A stretch of 9,507 nt of DNA from Candidatus Avelusimicrobium ruminicola (GTDB taxonomy: Bacteria; Elusimicrobiota; Elusimicrobia; Elusimicrobiales; Elusimicrobiaceae): contig ONQH01000026.1 of the NCBI GenBank assembly GCA_900319885.1, positions 1 through 9,507 of the forward strand, in the 5' to 3' direction. Numbering within the stretch: position 1 is the stretch's first letter; each line of letters starts with the position of its first letter. The position numbers and the translations under genes were made by a program. Below the pieces are notes generated by a model that was not told the origin of the DNA, made no database searches, and saw nothing but the letters and a program-made list of their open reading frames with translations. This document shows, one piece after another, positions 1 to 6,350 of this stretch.

Positions 1-29
1 ATTGTAACAAGTATAAGGCCCCTTGTCAA
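1..29 (-). promoter_or_regulatory. Strong sigma-70-type promoter reading leftward out of the window
   Basis: Read on the minus strand, a perfect -35 box TTGACA (24-29) is followed by a 17-base spacer and the -10 box TACAAT (1-6). The -10 is preceded by TGT, so it also fits the extended -10 pattern TGN. The spacer holds a small dyad, ACAAG (7-11) and CTTGT (22-26), that could be an operator half-site pair or chance. The start site and the driven gene lie beyond the left edge. The promoter sits about 10 bases past the pilin terminator, so it would restart transcription for the next leftward gene. Seen in sequence; activity is inferred. Confidence 0.72.
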
Positions 30-38
30 ATGGCAATT

Positions 39-74
39 AAAAAACACCCCGCATGGACCACATGCGGGGTGTTT
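39..74 (-). terminator. Intrinsic terminator of the pilin gene
   Basis: A perfect 14-bp stem (42-55 paired with 61-74) with a GC-rich core and a 5-base loop lies 26 bases past the pilin stop codon. On the minus strand the stem runs into six T residues (complement of A39-A44), the standard rho-independent layout for leftward transcription. On the plus strand the downstream T-run is interrupted, so termination of rightward transcription should be weaker. Confidence 0.9.
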
Positions 75-99
75 GTGAATCTTTTAGTTATCCGTTCAA

Positions 100-537
100 T
101 TAAGAACCATAACCCATAGAGCGAGCTACGGTGCAGAAACCTGCAGTAGCATCAGCACCTTCAGCGCAGCTCTTGGTAATAGAACCATCTTCATGTACGG
201 TCAAGGTTAATACACCACCGTCATACATACCACCGTCACGGGTCATGGTTTGTACGCCATCAGCGTTACCAATTGCTAACGTCCATTTACCATCAGCGGT
301 CGGGTCAGAGATGGTTACATCCCCTCTGTTATTCAAGTCGGTCAAGCTGGCGGCGAATTCGTTGTGTTGCATGTAGAAGATGCTTTGGGCGGTAGCCACA
401 TCACCTAATACTTGCACAGCTTCGGCCATGCGGGAGCGTTCTACAGCTTTGGTATATTGGGGCAAGGCGATTGCGGCCAAGATACCGATGATGAGCACTA
501 CTACGAGTAGCTCAATTAACGTGAAACCTTTATTCAT
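100..537 (-). CDS. Type IV pilin-like protein (prepilin with class III signal)
   Basis: This 145-residue protein is a type IV pilin or pseudopilin, a structural subunit of a periplasm-spanning filament. It starts with the short leader MNKG followed by FTLIELLVVVLIIG, the classic prepilin peptidase site: cleavage is expected after Gly4, with N-methylation of the new Phe1 and the conserved Glu at mature position 5. Residues about 5-28 form the hydrophobic N-terminal helix used for membrane storage and filament packing. The rest is a short globular domain with Cys124 and Cys135 near the C-terminus, a likely disulfide closing a D-region loop. The start is fixed by AGGAG (545-549, minus), 7 bases upstream. 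It has its own promoter and terminator, with no pilus assembly genes nearby, so it appears to be an orphan subunit. Whether it is a major pilin, minor pilin or secretion pseudopilin cannot be told from sequence. Confidence 0.93.
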   Translation of the reverse strand: MNKGFTLIELLVVVLIIGILAAIALPQYTKAVERSRMAEAVQVLGDVATAQSIFYMQHNEFAASLTDLNNRGDVTISDPTADGKWTLAIGNADGVQTMTRDGGMYDGGVLTLTVHEDGSITKSCAEGADATAGFCTVARSMGYGS

Positions 538-566
538 AAGTTTTCTCCTTTTCCTACAAGTTAATA

Positions 567-587
567 TAGAAAGTGGTTAGCTTTCTA
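567..587 (-). promoter_or_regulatory. Hairpin in the pilin mRNA leader
   Basis: TAGAAAG (567-573) and CTTTCTA (581-587) are perfect inverted repeats around a 7-base loop. They lie between the proposed -10 box and the ribosome binding site. In the pilin transcript this would form a short hairpin near the 5' end, about 18 bases before the AGGAG. Such 5' stems can protect an abundant mRNA from decay, but that role is inferred here. Confidence 0.5.
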
Positions 588-593
588 CATAAT

Positions 594-621
594 AGTTTAC
601 AATATTTTTTAAAAATTGCAA
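594..621 (-). promoter_or_regulatory. Putative promoter of the pilin gene
   Basis: On the minus strand TTGCAA (616-621) and TAAACT (594-599) are separated by 16 bases, a fair match to sigma-70 boxes. A TATTAT sequence slightly downstream is an alternative -10. The predicted start site is near 585-588, giving a leader of about 50 bases that includes a hairpin and AGGAG. No sigma-54 -24 GG element precedes the TTGCA, so the sigma-54 control seen for some pilins is not supported. Confidence 0.5.
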
Positions 622-811
622 GTCTTTTTTTCAAATTGGGTCTTGACATGGGCCCAAAACCGGGCGGTCCCCGTCGGTGGTATTTCTTTTTTTCATAAAC
701 ATTTTTTTTGAAAATCAGGGGATATAGATCTGTATTTTCCCCGGTTTTATGCACCAAAAGGACCGCGGCAACCTGCACTTTTATAGGTGAAATGTCCATA
801 TTATTATATAG

Positions 812-839
812 TATAATATAGATGAAATTATACAAGGAG
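812..839 (+). promoter_or_regulatory. Putative -10 box and distant SD of the envelope operon
   Basis: A consensus TATAAT lies at 812-817 in a very AT-rich stretch, with no convincing -35 box at 16-18 bases upstream. Transcription from it would start around 823-825. AAGGAG (834-839) follows shortly, but it abuts an ATG (840) and lies more than 60 bases before the accepted start at 901. The -10 call is plausible rather than firm because the whole stretch is rich in TATA-like words. Confidence 0.4.
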
Positions 840-842
840 ATG

Positions 843-859
843 GCAAGGGGTCCCCTTGC
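843..859 (+). promoter_or_regulatory. Perfect hairpin in the leader of the envelope operon
   Basis: The 17 bases GCAAGGGGTCCCCTTGC form a perfect odd palindrome: a 7-bp stem with a 3-base loop in RNA, or a dyad operator in DNA. It sits between the AAGGAG at 834-839 and the coding start at 901. No T-run follows, so it is not an intrinsic terminator. It could control translation or be a protein-binding site; nothing in the sequence decides between these. Confidence 0.5.
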
Positions 860-868
860 GTAAACACT

Positions 869-904
869 ATGCTTGCTTTTGTTAAACAATATAAGAATAT
901 ATGA
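869..904 (+). CDS. Possible 11-codon leader ORF coupled to the next gene
   Basis: An ATG at 869 opens an 11-residue frame ([11 protein letters not shown]) whose TGA stop (902-904) overlaps the ATG of the flavoenzyme gene (901-903), the same ATGA arrangement used elsewhere in this operon. There is no well-spaced SD directly before it. AAGGAG at 834-839 would come into range only if the hairpin at 843-859 is folded and skipped as a structured spacer. It may act as a translational-coupling leader peptide or be chance, since short ORFs are common. Confidence 0.25.
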   Translation: MLAFVKQYKNI

Positions 905-2436
905 AAAAACAAATCGTCATCATTGGGGCTGGCCCCGCCGGTTTAACGGCGGCTTATGAATTAACTAAATACCCGCAATATCAGGTAACTGTATTGGAAG
1001 CCGATTCGGTAGCCGGCGGTATTTCCCGCACGGTAGAAACCAATCAAAACCGCATGGACCTAGGCGGACACCGCTTTTTTTCAAAAGATCCGCGCGTGAT
1101 GGATTGGTGGTTTTCTATCTTTGCGGCCCAAGGCAAACCCTCGTTAGATGACCAACTGCTTCACCGCCACTCCCCCGTAGTGACCGGCGGGCCGGACCCG
1201 CAAACACAAGACGAAGTATTTTTAATCCGCAAACGGATTTCCCGCATTTATTACAAACATACGTTTTTTGATTATCCGCTGTCTCTTTCGGCCAAGACCT
1301 TATATAACTTAGGCTTTTTTACGTTAATGCAAGCGGGGTTTTCCTATCTGGCGGCGCAACTGCATAAGCGGCCGGAAACCTCTTTGGAAAATTTCTACAT
1401 CAACCGCTTTGGCAAAAAATTATACAGCATGTTCTTTGAAGGCTATACCGAAAAATTATGGGGCCGCCACCCCAGTGCCATTTCTGCCGATTGGGGGGCC
1501 CAACGCGTGAAAGGGTTGTCCATCTCGGCCGTGTTAAAAGATTTGGTACAGCGTATCTTACACACCAAACCCGCCAAAAAAGAAACTTCCCTGATTGAAG
1601 AATTTTATTATCCCAAATACGGGCCCGGCCAATTATGGAGTGCGGTAGCCAAGCGCATTGAAAAACAAGGCGGCAAAGTGCTTTTCAATAGTCGCGTTAC
1701 CGGTTTTGCACAACAAGGCAATCAACTAACATCCGTCGTGTGCAACGGGCAAGAAATTCCCGCCGATATAGTAATTTCGTCCATGCCGCTAAAAGACTTG
1801 GTAGCCGGCCTGCCGCAAGCCACCCCCGCCGCCAAGCGCATTGCCCAGCACTTGCCCTACCGCGATTTTGTAACCGTGGGCGTATTGGTGGATCAGTTAG
1901 CCTTGCCCAACAACACTAAAATTCCTACGTTCCAAAACACCATCCCGGATTGCTGGATTTATGTGCAAGATACCGGCGTAAAAATGGGACGTATCCAAAT
2001 TTTTAATAACTGGTCCCCCTATATGGTGAGCGACGTACAACATACCGTATGGGTGGGGTTGGAGTACTTCTGCAACGAAGGCGACGATTTTTGGAATATG
2101 ACCGAAGAAGATTGCGTAAAACAAGCCACGCAGGAATTGCAAAAAATCGGGATTATTTCCCAAGACACCCGCATTTTGGCCAGCCACCGCGAACGGGTGA
2201 AAAAAGCCTACCCGGCTTATTTTGACACATATAGCGAAATCAATACGCTCATTGAATATCTTAATACGCTTACCAACTTATACTGCATTGGACGTAACGG
2301 GCAACACCGCTATAACAATATGGACCACTCCATGGTGACCGCATTTGAAGCGGTGGACGCGATTGTAAACGGGAAAACGGATAAAAGCCCCATTTGGAAC
2401 GTCAATACGGAAAAAGAGTACCACGAAAGCAAATGA
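901..2436 (+). CDS. FAD-dependent oxidoreductase, UDP-galactopyranose mutase-like
   Basis: This 511-residue cytoplasmic flavoprotein belongs to the amine-oxidase/UDP-galactopyranose-mutase-like group. The N-terminus has the dinucleotide-binding motif G9-x-G11-x-x-G14 and Glu33 at the end of the second strand for the FAD ribose. GGISRT (39-44) and GGHRFFSK (55-62) follow. Near the C-terminus, about residues 463-485, [14 protein letters not shown] with a following helix forms the usual second FAD-contacting element. The family is widespread in gut bacteria and usually annotated only as an NAD(P)/FAD-dependent oxidoreductase, so the exact substrate is unknown; a nucleotide sugar or lipid-linked sugar is inferred from the neighbours. 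It is the first gene of a four-gene operon and its TGA stop overlaps the next ATG. The start is set by the GxGxxG position, although no clear SD precedes the ATG, which is unusual compared with the pilin and gtrA-like genes here. Confidence 0.9.
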   Translation: MKKQIVIIGAGPAGLTAAYELTKYPQYQVTVLEADSVAGGISRTVETNQNRMDLGGHRFFSKDPRVMDWWFSIFAAQGKPSLDDQLLHRHSPVVTGGPDPQTQDEVFLIRKRISRIYYKHTFFDYPLSLSAKTLYNLGFFTLMQAGFSYLAAQLHKRPETSLENFYINRFGKKLYSMFFEGYTEKLWGRHPSAISADWGAQRVKGLSISAVLKDLVQRILHTKPAKKETSLIEEFYYPKYGPGQLWSAVAKRIEKQGGKVLFNSRVTGFAQQGNQLTSVVCNGQEIPADIVISSMPLKDLVAGLPQATPAAKRIAQHLPYRDFVTVGVLVDQLALPNNTKIPTFQNTIPDCWIYVQDTGVKMGRIQIFNNWSPYMVSDVQHTVWVGLEYFCNEGDDFWNMTEEDCVKQATQELQKIGIISQDTRILASHRERVKKAYPAYFDTYSEINTLIEYLNTLTNLYCIGRNGQHRYNNMDHSMVTAFEAVDAIVNGKTDKSPIWNVNTEKEYHESK

Positions 2437-4079
2437 AACTACTTGGGCAACTGACAAAGGGACAACGTGCAGAGTGGATTGTATGGATGCTGTTTATCGG
2501 CGTGTTACTCTTTGCCATGTACGTGCACGAACCTTGGTTTGATGAAATCCAAGCGTGGTTTATTGCCCAAGATGCCCCGTGGAAAGATTTGCTATTTGTG
2601 CTACCGCATTATGAAGGGCACCCGCCCTTTTTCCACCTGCTTTTAGCCATCCCGGCACGGTTAGGAATCAGCGGGACACTGGGGTTGCCGCTAGTCGGTG
2701 CTTTGTTTAGCATTGCGTCGGCGTACTTAATTATTTTCAAATCCCCCTTTCCACGTGTGGCCCGGCTAACGTTGCCCTTTTCCTATTTTTTATTTTATCA
2801 GTACAGCGTCATTGTGCGGCCCTACAACATCCTAGTTTTTTTAATGTGTTTGTTAGCGGTATATTTCCCGCAAAAAGATAAACGCCCCGGCTTATTTGTG
2901 GGCTTATTAGCCGCGTTGTGCGCGTGCCACTTGTACGGGATTGCTATTGCCGGTGGAATTGCCTTAGCCTGGCTATGGGAAATGAAAGGCCCCCGTACAT
3001 GGAAAACATATTTTTGCAATCTGGGACGTGACAGACGGTTTCATTGGTTACTGGGGTTGTTGGGCTGGGCTATTCTTCTGCTTGTGTGGATTTTCCCGCG
3101 GCCGGATACGTTTGCAATGGGGAGTGAATTTCAAACTACCCCCTTGTGGCAACGGTTGATTTATTTACTCTTTATCATGCCGGCTGACGCATTTATTACG
3201 GATATTTTCTTTGTGGATCAGCGGCTCTCGGTTTTCCCGTTGGGGAATTGGCTCCCTCTCCTATCCGGCGTTTTAGTAGGCCTATGCGTATGGGGCAGTT
3301 TATGGGTGTGCCTGTCTAAAAAGGCGCGTCCGTTTCTATATGCTACTTATCTGGGCATGAGCCTGATCTTGGCCTATTATATGTGGCAGCACCACATTGG
3401 CTTGGCCGCTGTTCTCTTTTTGTTTGTACTGTGGATAGGATGGAAATCCCCCTCTAAATGTCCCGTTTATCTTAAAGCATTTTACGCTCTGTTGTTATTT
3501 GTCCCCTTGGGTTGGACGTCCGCCACCCTCTTTAGCGAGGCCACCCAACCGCAACTCTCCGGCAAACCGCTTGTTGATTTTTTACAAACCCACCAGTTAC
3601 AAGATAAACGTATTTTTATCACTTGGTGGCAAGTGAAGCCGCAGGATATTCCTGATACGCATAAAGCGGTATACCCCAACGGTCTTACAAACACACACTA
3701 CTTGCCTTTAGCCACTACGCTTAATTTTTACGCGCCGCGCAACTTGTTTGCCAATTTTAACACCGCTACCCCGTACCGGTATAATATGCATCAGGCCCGC
3801 ACGCAAGCGCAAGACGAACAAACCCTACAGGCTTGGAATCAAGGCCCGCTCCCCGACCTTTTTATAGGGACCGATCAATTAAATACTATCTTGCAAGATC
3901 GCCCGGAAGAAAAACAAAACTATGCCATAGTGTTTCGCATAGAGGGGCATAAAAAATGGAAGTTTGATAAAACCAGCAAGATGTTTCTCCCGGTGTATGC
4001 CCGCCTGGAACTGCTAGAGCCGCACCACCTGGCCCCGCAAGACACGCTCTTCTTTTACTTAAAGTTAATCCAAGGATAA
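2433..4079 (+). CDS. GT-C fold membrane glycosyltransferase (family 39-like)
   Basis: This 548-residue polytopic membrane protein fits the GT-C superfamily, enzymes that move a sugar from a polyprenyl-phosphate donor to an acceptor on the outer face of the membrane. After the first membrane helix (about 15-31), the first outer loop carries [10 protein letters not shown] with the acidic pair Asp37-Glu38, the expected catalytic or metal site. GHPPFFH (62-68) and VRPYN (128-132) are further hallmarks of the family. About ten or eleven hydrophobic segments extend to about residue 365, followed by a soluble C-terminal domain. The ATG at 2433 overlaps the upstream stop as ATGA and gives a natural N-terminus; an in-frame TTG 39 bases earlier would add 13 residues that only read the upstream gene out of frame. 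Donor and acceptor sugars cannot be told. Its place between a flavoenzyme and a GtrA protein points to cell-envelope glycan decoration. Confidence 0.85.
   Translation: MKLLGQLTKGQRAEWIVWMLFIGVLLFAMYVHEPWFDEIQAWFIAQDAPWKDLLFVLPHYEGHPPFFHLLLAIPARLGISGTLGLPLVGALFSIASAYLIIFKSPFPRVARLTLPFSYFLFYQYSVIVRPYNILVFLMCLLAVYFPQKDKRPGLFVGLLAALCACHLYGIAIAGGIALAWLWEMKGPRTWKTYFCNLGRDRRFHWLLGLLGWAILLLVWIFPRPDTFAMGSEFQTTPLWQRLIYLLFIMPADAFITDIFFVDQRLSVFPLGNWLPLLSGVLVGLCVWGSLWVCLSKKARPFLYATYLGMSLILAYYMWQHHIGLAAVLFLFVLWIGWKSPSKCPVYLKAFYALLLFVPLGWTSATLFSEATQPQLSGKPLVDFLQTHQLQDKRIFITWWQVKPQDIPDTHKAVYPNGLTNTHYLPLATTLNFYAPRNLFANFNTATPYRYNMHQARTQAQDEQTLQAWNQGPLPDLFIGTDQLNTILQDRPEEKQNYAIVFRIEGHKKWKFDKTSKMFLPVYARLELLEPHHLAPQDTLFFYLKLIQG
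4072..4076 (+). promoter_or_regulatory. Ribosome binding site of the GtrA-family gene
   Basis: AAGGA lies 7 bases before the ATG at 4084 and overlaps the last codons of the glycosyltransferase gene. It fixes the start of the GtrA-family gene and is the clearest SD inside the operon. Confidence 0.75.
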
Positions 4080-4083
4080 AAGT

Positions 4084-4521
4084 ATGCAATTATTTCAAAA
4101 ATTCTGTTGTTGGGTTGCTCGTATTGTACATCTGCCGGAGCAGTTTATCCGGTTTTTAATTATCGGCGGGGTAAACACGGTGTTTGCCTATAGCATTTAT
4201 GCGCTGTCCATCTTTTTAGGCGCGCATTATACGTTAGCGGTGCTACTCTCCACCGTTATCGGCACTTGCTTTAGTTTTAAGACTATGGGCACGATGGTTT
4301 TTGACAACCCGGATAATATGCTCATCTTCAAATTTATTGCGGTATATGCACTTTGCTATTTCTTAAATATTGGTATTTTGCGCGTACTGACGCTGGTGGG
4401 CGTAACCAACCTGTACGTGGCCGGATTGACCAGTTCGCTTTTGGTAGCGTTGGTTAGTTTCTCCCTCAATAAATGGGTGGTGTTCCGCAAGAAAAAGTCC
4501 GTTTCCTCTAATCTACCATGA
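4084..4521 (+). CDS. GtrA-family small membrane protein
   Basis: This 145-residue protein is a GtrA-like family member, small four-helix inner-membrane proteins that take part in moving polyprenyl-phosphate-linked sugars across the membrane or in assisting a partner glycosyltransferase. The first hydrophobic segment contains the typical start FIRFLIIGGVNT (21-32). Three further segments follow at about 45-65, 78-100 and 103-127. The family's C-terminal signature is present as SFSLNKWVVFR (125-135), ending in a short basic tail. It starts 4 bases after the glycosyltransferase stop, and its own TGA overlaps the next ATG, so the three proteins are probably made together. The natural reading is a lipid-sugar supply role for the preceding GT-C enzyme; this is inference from family and order. 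Confidence 0.9.
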   Translation: MQLFQKFCCWVARIVHLPEQFIRFLIIGGVNTVFAYSIYALSIFLGAHYTLAVLLSTVIGTCFSFKTMGTMVFDNPDNMLIFKFIAVYALCYFLNIGILRVLTLVGVTNLYVAGLTSSLLVALVSFSLNKWVVFRKKKSVSSNLP

Positions 4522-5933
4522 TACGAACCCTATGTCTAAAAATACTCCGTATCCTGGCCGGGATTTTAATCCTGGGGGTGATATTTGCCATAGTCACCTT
4601 GGGAGTTATTGAAATTCATTTTCCCGGTACTTCGTTAAATCAAATTATCTTTCATGCTATTTATTTAGATAGCAGTTTTTTGGCCACTTATCCACGCCTT
4701 ATTTTTTTAGTTTTGGCCTTTACGACAGTATTAACCTATCTGACATTAAAAAAGCCCTACCTGGGTATCCCCTTGCTGGCAGTTGCTGCGTGGGTACTAT
4801 TTACGTATCAACCCGTACACGTTTCCGAAATAAAAGAAGATAAACCCATTTCTTTACTTAGGCAACTGTGGCTTTCCACCCAAACCACTTCTATCTACCG
4901 GCACTTGGCCCCAACCCCTACTATTACGCTGCCGCAACATCCCAAAAACCTGATTCTCATCTTTGCCGAATCTATGGAGAAAAACTATACAGATTCCAGT
5001 TTCGGAGTTAATTTGATTCCCCATTTATCCTCTTTGGCGGCCCAAAATACCACGATCGCGGGCTATCACTCCATCAATGGCACCAACTGGACCTTGGCCT
5101 CTCAAGTGGCCACGTTTTGCGGGGTTCCGCTACGTGTACAGTTACGTGACAAACTTGGTCCCAAAACCCAGCATTTTTTACCCAACGCCATTTGCGTACC
5201 CGACCTTTTATCCCAAGCGGGGTACTATACGGTATTTGCCGGAGGGACTTATTTGTCTTTTGTCGGCACGGATGTATTTGTACGGGAACACCACTTCAAC
5301 GAATTATGGGGCCGGGATGAACTGATTGCACAACATTTTGCCACCCAAAACGATATTGGTTTAGAAGAATTTGGCGTTAATGACTCCGCTTTATTTCAAT
5401 TTGCTAAGCAAAAATTACAAGAACTTGCCGCACGCAAGCAACCTTTTTTTATAGCGTTAACGACCCTAGATACACACTTTCCCCATGGATACGTTCAATC
5501 CTTCTGTAACAAAACGTATAACGATACGCGCGACGCAATTAAATGTTCCGACAAAATTCTGCACGACTTTATCACTTGGTGCCAACAGCAACCTTTTTTC
5601 AAGGATACTGTACTTGTGGTAATGGGCGATCACTTAATGATGAGTTCCTCCGACATCCATGAATTGCTTGGCAAAAATACAAGGCGCGAACCTTACAACC
5701 TCATCATAGCCCCGGGGATACCGTTACCCAAGCACATAGACAGGCTTTACAGCCAAATGGACTGGGCCCCCACCTTGCTAGACTTATTAGGCCTCCCTTC
5801 TGCCCACAAACTGGGACTGGGGACCTCCCTATTGCGGGAAGATAAAACCTGGGTTGAACAGGTAGGGCCGGACGCCTTTGAGCAGGAACTCATTAAAAAT
5901 TCTCCTCAATACAAACACTTGCTTGGGTTGTAG
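4518..5933 (+). CDS. Phosphoglycerol transferase / LTA synthase-like membrane enzyme
   Basis: This 471-residue enzyme has the alkaline-phosphatase/sulfatase fold, closest in motifs to OpgB/MdoB phosphoglycerol transferases. Three hydrophobic segments (about 8-32, 52-77 and 80-97) anchor a periplasmic domain. Catalytic-site candidates are ESME (151-154) for metal binding, GTNWT (188-192) with Thr189 or Thr192 as nucleophile in the OpgB-type context before CGVPL, His320 in LDTH, and GDH (370-372). These motifs suggest transfer of a phospho-alcohol group, such as glycerol phosphate from phosphatidylglycerol, onto an envelope glycan. It is shorter than OpgB and the five-helix LtaS, with fewer helices. 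ATGA overlap with the gtrA-like gene ties it to the operon. Sulfatase or phosphoethanolamine transferase activity cannot be excluded, but the GTNW motif favours the OpgB type. No terminator is visible after its TAG stop. Confidence 0.85.
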   Translation: MIRTLCLKILRILAGILILGVIFAIVTLGVIEIHFPGTSLNQIIFHAIYLDSSFLATYPRLIFLVLAFTTVLTYLTLKKPYLGIPLLAVAAWVLFTYQPVHVSEIKEDKPISLLRQLWLSTQTTSIYRHLAPTPTITLPQHPKNLILIFAESMEKNYTDSSFGVNLIPHLSSLAAQNTTIAGYHSINGTNWTLASQVATFCGVPLRVQLRDKLGPKTQHFLPNAICVPDLLSQAGYYTVFAGGTYLSFVGTDVFVREHHFNELWGRDELIAQHFATQNDIGLEEFGVNDSALFQFAKQKLQELAARKQPFFIALTTLDTHFPHGYVQSFCNKTYNDTRDAIKCSDKILHDFITWCQQQPFFKDTVLVVMGDHLMMSSSDIHELLGKNTRREPYNLIIAPGIPLPKHIDRLYSQMDWAPTLLDLLGLPSAHKLGLGTSLLREDKTWVEQVGPDAFEQELIKNSPQYKHLLGL

Positions 5934-5944
5934 GTTATAGTACA

Positions 5945-5977
5945 CATTTTGTTCCCCTATAAGCGCTAGGCAAAATG
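5945..5977 (+). repeat. Dyad/hairpin overlapping the rbfA promoter
   Basis: CATTTTG (5945-5951) pairs perfectly with CAAAATG (5971-5977), and inside it CCTA (5956-5959) pairs with TAGG (5967-5970). The right arm is continuous (11 bases), while the left arm has a 4-base bulge; the loop is 7 bases. The right arm ends on the TG of the extended -10 box. As DNA it could be an operator; as RNA from the upstream operon it would be a bulged hairpin without a T-run, so not a standard terminator. Confidence 0.45.
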
Positions 5978-5984
5978 CTATAAT
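5976..5984 (+). promoter_or_regulatory. Extended -10 promoter of the rbfA operon
   Basis: TGCTATAAT is a perfect extended -10 element (TGN plus TATAAT at 5979-5984). No good -35 is seen at the right spacing, which extended -10 promoters tolerate. The expected start, about 7 bases after the -10, falls at or next to the A of the rbfA ATG (5991). No SD lies before that ATG, so the transcript would be leaderless. Confidence 0.65.
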
Positions 5985-5990
5985 ATAAGT

Positions 5991-6350
5991 ATGATTGACC
6001 GCATTAAACGCTTAGAAACTTTATTTTTAGAAGAAATCAATACACTTATTACCAAAATGTCCGCCAACGGAGATTTTGGCGGAATTGTTACCATTACAGC
6101 AGTTCATGTTTCCAAAGATTTAACTGCCGCCAAGGTATTTTTCTCCGTCTTTGGCAGTCCCGAAGACCGCAAAAAAACGCAAGAGGCACTGGCGCTACTT
6201 CGCAAAGAAATTGGGGCCCGCTTGCGCGGCCGGTTACACTTAAAACGGATTCCTTCTTTTACCTTTGAATACGACGATACCCCCGAAAAAGCAGCCCGGG
6301 TAGAGTCTATTTTTCAAATTATTGATAAGGAAAAAACCGATGGAAAATAG
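5991..6350 (+). CDS. rbfA: 30S ribosome-binding factor A
   Basis: This 119-residue protein matches RbfA, a small cold-shock-linked factor that binds the 30S subunit late in assembly, helps 16S rRNA 5'-end maturation and is released before initiation. The length is typical. The core KH-like fold shows the family pattern of an N-terminal helix (about 1-23) followed by VTITAVHVSKDLTAAKV (33-49), matching the conserved V-x-V-S-x-D-L-x-x-A stretch. A second helix then leads to LKRIPSFTFEYDD, the usual final strand before the C-terminus. The ATG lies only 6 bases after a TATAAT box and has no SD, suggesting a leaderless mRNA. It is first in the rbfA-nrnA-truB-ribF cluster. The commonly preceding nusA and infB are absent from this side; an envelope operon sits there instead. 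Confidence 0.93.
   Translation: MIDRIKRLETLFLEEINTLITKMSANGDFGGIVTITAVHVSKDLTAAKVFFSVFGSPEDRKKTQEALALLRKEIGARLRGRLHLKRIPSFTFEYDDTPEKAARVESIFQIIDKEKTDGK

Larger units (their letters stand above)
538..900. other. Divergent intergenic region between pilin gene and envelope operon
   Basis: This stretch of about 360 bases lies between two divergently transcribed genes. It is mostly A/T-rich with long T or A runs (for example near 684-693 and 702-709). A GC-rich island at about 650-680 contains the palindrome GGGCCC (650-655) and several competing short hairpins, such as GCCC/GGGC at 652-665 and CGGG/CCCG at 661-673. The left part carries the pilin promoter and leader; the right part carries a TATAAT box, an SD-like sequence, a hairpin and a mini-ORF before the gene at 901. 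A minus-strand frame is open across most of it, but I do not consider it a gene. Confidence 0.7.

Noticed and set aside
616..630. Sigma-54 promoter for the pilin gene suggested by TTGCA
   Set aside because: The required GG element about 10 bases upstream of the GC is missing; the sequence there is a run of A residues.
840..863. Seven-codon ORF starting right after AAGGAG
   Set aside because: There is no spacing between the SD-like sequence and this ATG, so initiation there is unlikely; its sequence is mainly the palindrome.
554..889. Minus-strand open frame of 111 codons across the divergent intergenic region
   Set aside because: It has a lysine/asparagine/isoleucine-rich composition typical of translated AT-rich spacer, overlaps the pilin promoter, leader hairpin and opposite operon leader, and shows no recognisable domain.
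2394..2432. TTG-initiated 13-codon extension of the GT-C glycosyltransferase
   Set aside because: The extension merely reads the end of the flavoenzyme gene out of frame; the ATG at 2433 with ATGA overlap matches the coupling seen at other junctions.
6322..6339. TTG start for nrnA six codons upstream
   Set aside because: AAGGA at 6327-6331 is correctly spaced for the ATG at 6340, and the extension lies inside rbfA.
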